Below are positions 41,994 through 46,373 of a stretch of DNA of 46,373 nt, piece after piece. The translations under genes were made by a program, and so were the position numbers. Within the stretch, counting starts at the first letter, position 1, and each line of letters opens with the position of its first letter. The notes beneath the pieces were generated by a model. It was not told the origin of the DNA. It saw only the letters and a program-made list of their open reading frames with translations, and made no database searches. The DNA comes from Peptostreptococcaceae bacterium. Lineage in GTDB: Bacteria > Bacillota > Clostridia > Peptostreptococcales > Peptostreptococcaceae. Location of the stretch: the NCBI GenBank assembly GCA_025210335.1, contig JAOARY010000011.1, forward strand, positions 1 through 46,373. Reading direction: 5' to 3'.

Positions 41994-42311
41994 ATGAAGA
42001 TTACAATAGATTTAATGAGTATAGAAGAAATTAAAGGTTTTATAACAGGAAATCCAGAAGCACCTAAAAATGTTAGAATATATTTAGCTGGAAGTGGATG
42101 TAGTGGACCTGCATTTGGTCTTGCTCTAGATGATCTTAAAGATGATGATTTAAAATATGAACAAGATGATGTTACTTTTATAGTTGATAAGGAATCTTAT
42201 GAAAAATATGGTAACTTTACGATAGAACAATTTGGTCAAGGGTTTAGAGTAATACCTGAAAAAGGCGTTAATGCTTCTGCTTGCAGTAGCTGTGGTGGAG
42301 GATGCCATTAA
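41994..42311 (+). CDS. HesB-like (seleno)protein family member, Cys form
   Basis: 105 aa with AAAGGATG upstream of the ATG. The HesB/IscA-like fold is visible, with the conserved cysteine as C36 in AGSGCSGPAFGLALDD and a C-terminal CSSCGGGCH (C97, C100, C104). This matches the small HesB-related family (TIGR01911) in which several members have selenocysteine, encoded by TGA, at the HesB cysteine position. Here that position is an ordinary Cys codon and no in-frame TGA occurs. The three C-terminal cysteines could bind iron or a cluster. A role in iron-sulfur handling is inferred from the fold. It is flanked by terminators and is probably monocistronic. Confidence 0.85.
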   Translation: MKITIDLMSIEEIKGFITGNPEAPKNVRIYLAGSGCSGPAFGLALDDLKDDDLKYEQDDVTFIVDKESYEKYGNFTIEQFGQGFRVIPEKGVNASACSSCGGGCH

Positions 42312-42351
42312 TAGTTATATCATCAAGATATTTAATAATTTAATATAAAAT

Positions 42352-42388
42352 AAAAAAATTGATGCTAAATAGGCATCAATTTTTTTTA
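42352..42388. terminator. Bidirectional terminator
   Basis: AAAAAAATTGATGC pairs with GCATCAATTTTTTT around a 7-base loop. It lies between the converging HesB-like and HD-domain genes. Confidence 0.9.
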
Positions 42389-42397
42389 TGGGAAATT

Positions 42398-43639
42398 TTA
42401 AGCTTTTATATAATCTTCTTCATTTTCTTTTATAGTTTTATAATATAAATTGTAAAGAGAATCATAATTTGTTTCAATCACTTTATATACCTTAAAATTT
42501 AATTTATTTGGAGTTAAATTTTTTAATATTTGAAGTATGGTATTTTTAGGCAAAGTTTTTCTATAAGGTCTATTTTCTAATAGTGCAGATAATATATCGG
42601 AAAAAGCTAAAATATCCATTTCTATGCTAAATTTTTCATCACTTATTTTTAAAGGATAACCTGTTTTGTCACGTTTTTCATGATGATTGATAGCCCATTT
42701 GCTAATATTACCTAGACCATCGATACTTTTTAATATCATAGATGAATATTTTGCATGAGATTTGATTATTTTAAATTCTTCATCACTTAATTTATCTGCT
42801 TTATCTAATAGTTCTGAAGGCACAGCTATTTTGCCTATATCATGTAAATATCCAGCTATTTTTAATTCAAAACATGTTTTTTCATCAAGATTTAGATACT
42901 TACCTATTGCATTAGAGAATGCTCCAACTGTTATTGAATGTACTTTAGTCCATGGACTTTTAAAGTCAACTATTCTAGCAAATATTTTAGATAAACCATC
43001 AATATCACTATCATTTATTTTAAAATTATTGCTATCAATATTTAACATTAATAATTCATGAAAGGCTAAATCATAAATATTTTCCCAAAATTCATCATCT
43101 TGAGCTAATTCATTAAATACATATTTAAGATCAGGTAAAAATACAGTTTTAAATCTTAGATTAATTTCATCTATAATTAAATCTCTACTGTAACTATCTT
43201 TGCCATAAGTTTCTAATAAAATATCAATTCTATCTGCTAGATGAAGAAAGTAGCATTCTAATCTAATATCTTTTTTATCAACTTTATTTTGAAGGATATC
43301 ATCATATTTTATATGATGATGTCTTATTATTTCCTTGATATCTTTTAATGGTTCAAAACCCTCTAGCATTTTAGCTCCCATGATTTCATGTGGCTTAGGA
43401 TTATGTTCATCAATATAAAGCAATTGGTCTCTTTCATCTATATATAAGGCACCAATATCATGTATAGAAGCTGCAAGTACTAAATTGTTTAGTTTATCTT
43501 TATCAAGTCCATATGATGAACCAAGTTGATAGGCTATCGTTGCTGTATGTTTATGATGATTTTTTAATAAAAAATTAAAATTATCTATTGCTTCTATTAT
43601 GGATACCAATATATTTTTGACATCATAATTATAAATCAT
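42398..43639 (-). CDS. Tandem HD / HD-GYP phosphohydrolase
   Basis: 413 aa, ATG 43639 with GGAGGG upstream. Two HD domains are present. The first (about 20-145) has H31, HDIGA at 60-64 and HHH at 107-109, an HD domain lacking a GYP motif. The second (about 228-400) has H234, HDIGK (266-270), H295 and HHEKRDKTGYP (319-329), an HD-GYP domain with the motif intact but Lys-Thr where Gly-Ser is usual. Such tandem proteins are found in Clostridia. Cyclic di-GMP hydrolysis by the second domain is plausible; the first may be regulatory or a separate hydrolase. It lacks membrane segments. It is the second HD-GYP protein in the window. Confidence 0.88.
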   Translation of the reverse strand: MIYNYDVKNILVSIIEAIDNFNFLLKNHHKHTATIAYQLGSSYGLDKDKLNNLVLAASIHDIGALYIDERDQLLYIDEHNPKPHEIMGAKMLEGFEPLKDIKEIIRHHHIKYDDILQNKVDKKDIRLECYFLHLADRIDILLETYGKDSYSRDLIIDEINLRFKTVFLPDLKYVFNELAQDDEFWENIYDLAFHELLMLNIDSNNFKINDSDIDGLSKIFARIVDFKSPWTKVHSITVGAFSNAIGKYLNLDEKTCFELKIAGYLHDIGKIAVPSELLDKADKLSDEEFKIIKSHAKYSSMILKSIDGLGNISKWAINHHEKRDKTGYPLKISDEKFSIEMDILAFSDILSALLENRPYRKTLPKNTILQILKNLTPNKLNFKVYKVIETNYDSLYNLYYKTIKENEEDYIKA

Positions 43640-43660
43640 ACAAAAACCCTCCTAAATTGA

Positions 43661-43690
43661 ATTATAAATAACTAATACCCAAAATGTAAA
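43661..43690 (-). promoter_or_regulatory. Sigma-A promoter for the tandem HD protein
   Basis: Minus strand TTTACA (43690-43685), 18-base spacer, TATAAT (43666-43661), about 22 bases before the ATG, which gives a very short leader with GGAGGG inside it. Confidence 0.6.
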
Positions 43691-43827
43691 AGATAAATGA
43701 AAATTATGTATATAAATATAAATTATTTGCAAAAACATTAATATAGTATATCGCAAATATAAGGGGTATATATGAAATAAATATATTTATTAAAAGAAAT
43801 ATAGAAATTTTTTAAGTGGGTGATTAA

Positions 43828-44526
43828 ATGCTGATAAAAGGTGAAAAAATATCTAAAATATATGATATGGGAGAAGTTAAGGTCAATGCACTTTTAGATG
43901 CTGATTTTGAAATAGATAAAGAAGAGTTTTTAGTTATATTAGGGCCTTCTGGTTCAGGAAAGTCAACATTATTAAATATAATTGGCGGTATGGATAAATT
44001 ATCAAGTGGAACATTGATATATAATAATCAAATTATATCAAAATTAGATTCTAAAAATTTAACATTGTATAGAAGAAATAATATAGGTTTTGTATTTCAA
44101 TTTTATAATTTGATGCCAAACTTAACTGCATATGAAAATATAGAATTAGCTCATCAAATAGCAACAAACCCACTTGATATAGATGAGGTATTAAAAGATG
44201 TGGGTCTTTATGAAAGAAAGAATCATTTTCCAAGCCAATTATCAGGTGGAGAACAACAACGAATAGCTTTAGCTAGAGCTTTGGTAAAAAATCCAGATGT
44301 ACTTTTATGTGATGAACCTACAGGAGCATTGGATTCAAAAACAAGTAAGGAAGTATTAAAGATTTTGTATAAATTTTTGAAAAAATATAAAAAAACAGTG
44401 ATAATAATAACTCACAATAGTGAGATAAGTAAAATAGCAAATAGAGTATTTTATTTAAAGGATGGAAGAATTGAAAATATAGTAAATAACAAAAATCCAA
44501 TCTCAATAGACGAGGTGGTCTTATGA
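43828..44526 (+). CDS. ABC transporter ATP-binding protein, MacB/LolD type
   Basis: 232 aa. Walker A is GPSGSGKST (39-47), Q-loop FVFQ (88-91), signature [15 protein letters not shown] (138-152), Walker [13 protein letters not shown], and a switch His in IIITHNSE. The short size and the EENIELAH-like segment fit the MacB/LolD/FtsE-type ATPases that work with FtsX-fold permeases. That permease follows, overlapping by 4 bases (ATGA). Such pairs export peptides, antibiotics or lipoproteins, or act by mechanotransmission; the substrate is not evident. A weak dyad (ATTTGC...GCAAAT, about 43727-43760) lies upstream. Confidence 0.93.
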   Translation: MLIKGEKISKIYDMGEVKVNALLDADFEIDKEEFLVILGPSGSGKSTLLNIIGGMDKLSSGTLIYNNQIISKLDSKNLTLYRRNNIGFVFQFYNLMPNLTAYENIELAHQIATNPLDIDEVLKDVGLYERKNHFPSQLSGGEQQRIALARALVKNPDVLLCDEPTGALDSKTSKEVLKILYKFLKKYKKTVIIITHNSEISKIANRVFYLKDGRIENIVNNKNPISIDEVVL

Positions 44527-46373
44527 TTCATAAAAAAATGTTCATAAGAGATATAAATAAACATAAAGAGGGTTTTATAGGTTCAATAATAATAATAGCA
44601 ATAGGACTTATGATTTTTACATCATTTTCTTTGGTTCTTATAAATTTAAGTTTGGAGAAAGAAAAATTTTATGAGGAACAAAATTTTTCAGATGTATTTA
44701 TTAAAGTCAAAGAAATGCCTTATAAAGATATTGATAGATTAAAGAATATAAAAGGAATAAAGCATATAGAAGGAAGGCTTATAAAAGATGTGAGGCTTTA
44801 TAAAGATAAAAAAGCTATAGATAAGTATATAAGACTTATTTCATATGATTTTGAAAAAGATTTTGTGGTTAATGATGTAGATCTTATAGAACCTAAAGAA
44901 ATAAAATTAGATAATAATCAAATAATAATAGATAATAAATTTATAGAAGCAAATAATCTAAATATTGATGATGAAATAGAAATTATAACAGATTCTAATG
45001 TTGATAAGCTTACGATAAAAGGTTTTGGAAGAAGTCCAGAATTTATATATGCATTAAGAACTTCTTCAGATATATATCCAGAGCCTAAAAAATTTGGAAT
45101 TGGTTTTGTAAATAAAGACTATATGAGTAAATTATTTGAAGAAGGTTCAAACATAAATGATATAACAATTATTTTACAAGGGGGTACTAATTTTAATGAG
45201 CTTAAAAATATATTGGAAGGAAAATTAGAAAAATATGGGCTTTTTTATATAATTGAAAGAAAAAATCAGGTCAGTAATTTACTTTTGAGCGAAGAAATAA
45301 AAGGTTTAAAGTCTATGTCTAAGACTATTCCGATAATGTTTTTAATGGTTTCTTCAATGATTTTGTATATAATTTTAAAAAGAATGATTGAATCAAAAAG
45401 AGGACAAATTGGTATATTAAAAGCTATGGGGTATAAAAAAATTGAAATTCAAATTCATTATATATCTTATGCTTTTTTTGTAGGAATATTAGGAGGTATT
45501 GTCGGTTCGATAAGTGGATATTTTTTATCAATACCTTTTACGAATATATATAGTGAATTTTTTAATATGCCAAATATAAAAGCGGAATTTTCTTTTAGAT
45601 ACTTGATTTATTCAGTAATGATGTCTTTATTTTTTTCTATCAGTGCTGGATATATGGGAACTAAAAAAATACTTGATTTGACACCAGCGAATTCTTTAAG
45701 GAAAGAAGTCCCTATATTTAATAAAAAATTATTTATAGAAAATTCAAAAGTTTTATGGAATATGTTTAATGTTCAAGGAAAAATGGCTGTAAGAAATATA
45801 AAAAGAGATATAAAAAGAAGTATATTTATAATATTTACAATATCTTTTACAGGAGCATTACTTATATTTTCATTGTCTATGAAAACTATGTCAGAGGAAA
45901 TGCTATTTGATAAATATAAAAATGAAGAACTATATAAGGCAAAAATAGATTTAGATAATTATTACAATGAAGATGATATATTACGAGAGTTTAAAAATAA
46001 ATATAATTTAAAAGGAATTGAAGGTGTTCTAAATATTCCTGCTAAAGCGAAATTTAAATGGTATGAAAAAGATATAAGCATAACTGCTATAAATGATAAT
46101 AATTTGCTTTATAGAATTTTGGACAGTCAAAAAAATAGAGTAGATCTATCAAAAGATGGTATATATATCAGTCAAAGATTATCAAAATTATTGGATGCTA
46201 AAGTTAATGATGAAATACTACTGTCTTTTGTAGATAGTAGGAATAAAGATAATGAAAAGAGAATAAGGATAAATGGTGTTATACCCCAATATTTAGGTAT
46301 AGGTGTATATTCAAACCTTGATTACGCAAAGACTTTTTTAGATAGTAAAAAAATTATAAATACTGTGCTTATA
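44523..46373 (+). CDS. FtsX-family ABC permease, partial at the window edge
   Basis: The frame is open for 617 codons and runs off the window, so it has no stop here. It starts [20 protein letters not shown] with a membrane segment (IIIIAIGLMIFTSFSLVLIN) near the N-terminus, then a large extracytoplasmic domain of about 190-210 residues, then three membrane segments around residues 262-370, including KRGQIGILKAMGYKKIEI, the hallmark linker before the second segment of FtsX-type permeases. A second half begins near residue 418 (FNVQGKMAVRNIKRDIKRS) with another membrane segment, so this is the long two-repeat form. It overlaps the ATPase gene by 4 bases and must form its partner. Confidence 0.9.
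   Translation, partial: MIHKKMFIRDINKHKEGFIGSIIIIAIGLMIFTSFSLVLINLSLEKEKFYEEQNFSDVFIKVKEMPYKDIDRLKNIKGIKHIEGRLIKDVRLYKDKKAIDKYIRLISYDFEKDFVVNDVDLIEPKEIKLDNNQIIIDNKFIEANNLNIDDEIEIITDSNVDKLTIKGFGRSPEFIYALRTSSDIYPEPKKFGIGFVNKDYMSKLFEEGSNINDITIILQGGTNFNELKNILEGKLEKYGLFYIIERKNQVSNLLLSEEIKGLKSMSKTIPIMFLMVSSMILYIILKRMIESKRGQIGILKAMGYKKIEIQIHYISYAFFVGILGGIVGSISGYFLSIPFTNIYSEFFNMPNIKAEFSFRYLIYSVMMSLFFSISAGYMGTKKILDLTPANSLRKEVPIFNKKLFIENSKVLWNMFNVQGKMAVRNIKRDIKRSIFIIFTISFTGALLIFSLSMKTMSEEMLFDKYKNEELYKAKIDLDNYYNEDDILREFKNKYNLKGIEGVLNIPAKAKFKWYEKDISITAINDNNLLYRILDSQKNRVDLSKDGIYISQRLSKLLDAKVNDEILLSFVDSRNKDNEKRIRINGVIPQYLGIGVYSNLDYAKTFLDSKKIINTVLI

Noticed and set aside
42094..42311. Selenocysteine codon in the HesB-like gene
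   Set aside because: The key position is a normal Cys codon, there is no in-frame TGA, and the frame closes at a TAA.
43727..43760. ATTTGC/GCAAAT dyad as an operator for the ABC transporter
   Set aside because: A six-base dyad with a 22-base gap in AT-rich DNA is easily reached by chance.

Overview
The window is strongly AT-rich, uses many GTG and TTG starts behind strong AGGAGG-type ribosome binding sites, and is tightly gene-packed. It encodes an anaerobic (early cobalt insertion) corrin pathway, a butyryl-CoA dehydrogenase/Etf operon, an AgrB/AgrD pair and a HesB-like protein of a family that includes selenoproteins. This points to an anaerobic, low-G+C Clostridia chromosome, most like the Peptostreptococcaceae and relatives. 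That placement is inferred from gene content; there is no rRNA in the window. I see no tRNA, rRNA, CRISPR array, phage gene or intact transposase.

Layout. 1-313: end of an MgtC/SapB-type membrane protein (minus, cut by the window edge). 497-4949: an HD-GYP protein, a substrate-binding lipoprotein and a hybrid histidine kinase, probably one signalling unit, closed by a perfect 20-bp terminator stem. 5088-9972: a HAD phosphatase, an unrecognised 364-aa protein, a small membrane protein, a large FtsA/PilM-like ATPase and a 62-aa protein. 10226-12762: a 56-aa unknown small ORF followed by cbiA and cbiB, then an elaborate hairpin. 12939-13553: a bactofilin-like protein (minus). 13812-30401: one very long collinear block (S-component-like membrane protein, cobD, pduX, cbiC-D-E-T-L-F-G-H-J, hemA, precorrin-2 dehydrogenase, hemC, cobA-hemD fusion, hemB, hemL).

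30669-32840: agrB, a tiny agrD not usually called by gene finders, and a convergent AgrC-like GHKL kinase without a response regulator. 32841-33902: about 1 kb without a convincing gene, holding a 16-bp inverted repeat pair, a 17-bp tandem repeat and a Rex-like site. 33903-38753: crt, hbd, bcd, etfB, etfA. 38889-43639: a chemoreceptor, an AIM24-like protein, the HesB-like protein and a tandem HD/HD-GYP protein. 43828-46373: an ABC ATPase and an FtsX-type permease running off the end.

How it works together. hemA, hemL, hemB, hemC and hemD make uroporphyrinogen III from glutamyl-tRNA; cobA and the dehydrogenase take it to sirohydrochlorin; the cbi genes build the corrin ring; cbiA amidates it; pduX and cobD make the aminopropanol phosphate arm that CbiB attaches. 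A cobalt chelatase (cbiK/X), cbiP and the lower-ligand genes are not in the window, nor is a recognisable B12 riboswitch. Crt, Hbd, Bcd and EtfBA form the crotonyl/butyryl-CoA part of the butyrate pathway; thiolase is elsewhere. The most unusual items are the lipoprotein/hybrid-kinase/HD-GYP unit, the agr locus with its orphan convergent sensor, the extended FtsA-like protein with repeated NG...GD modules, and several structured intergenic elements.
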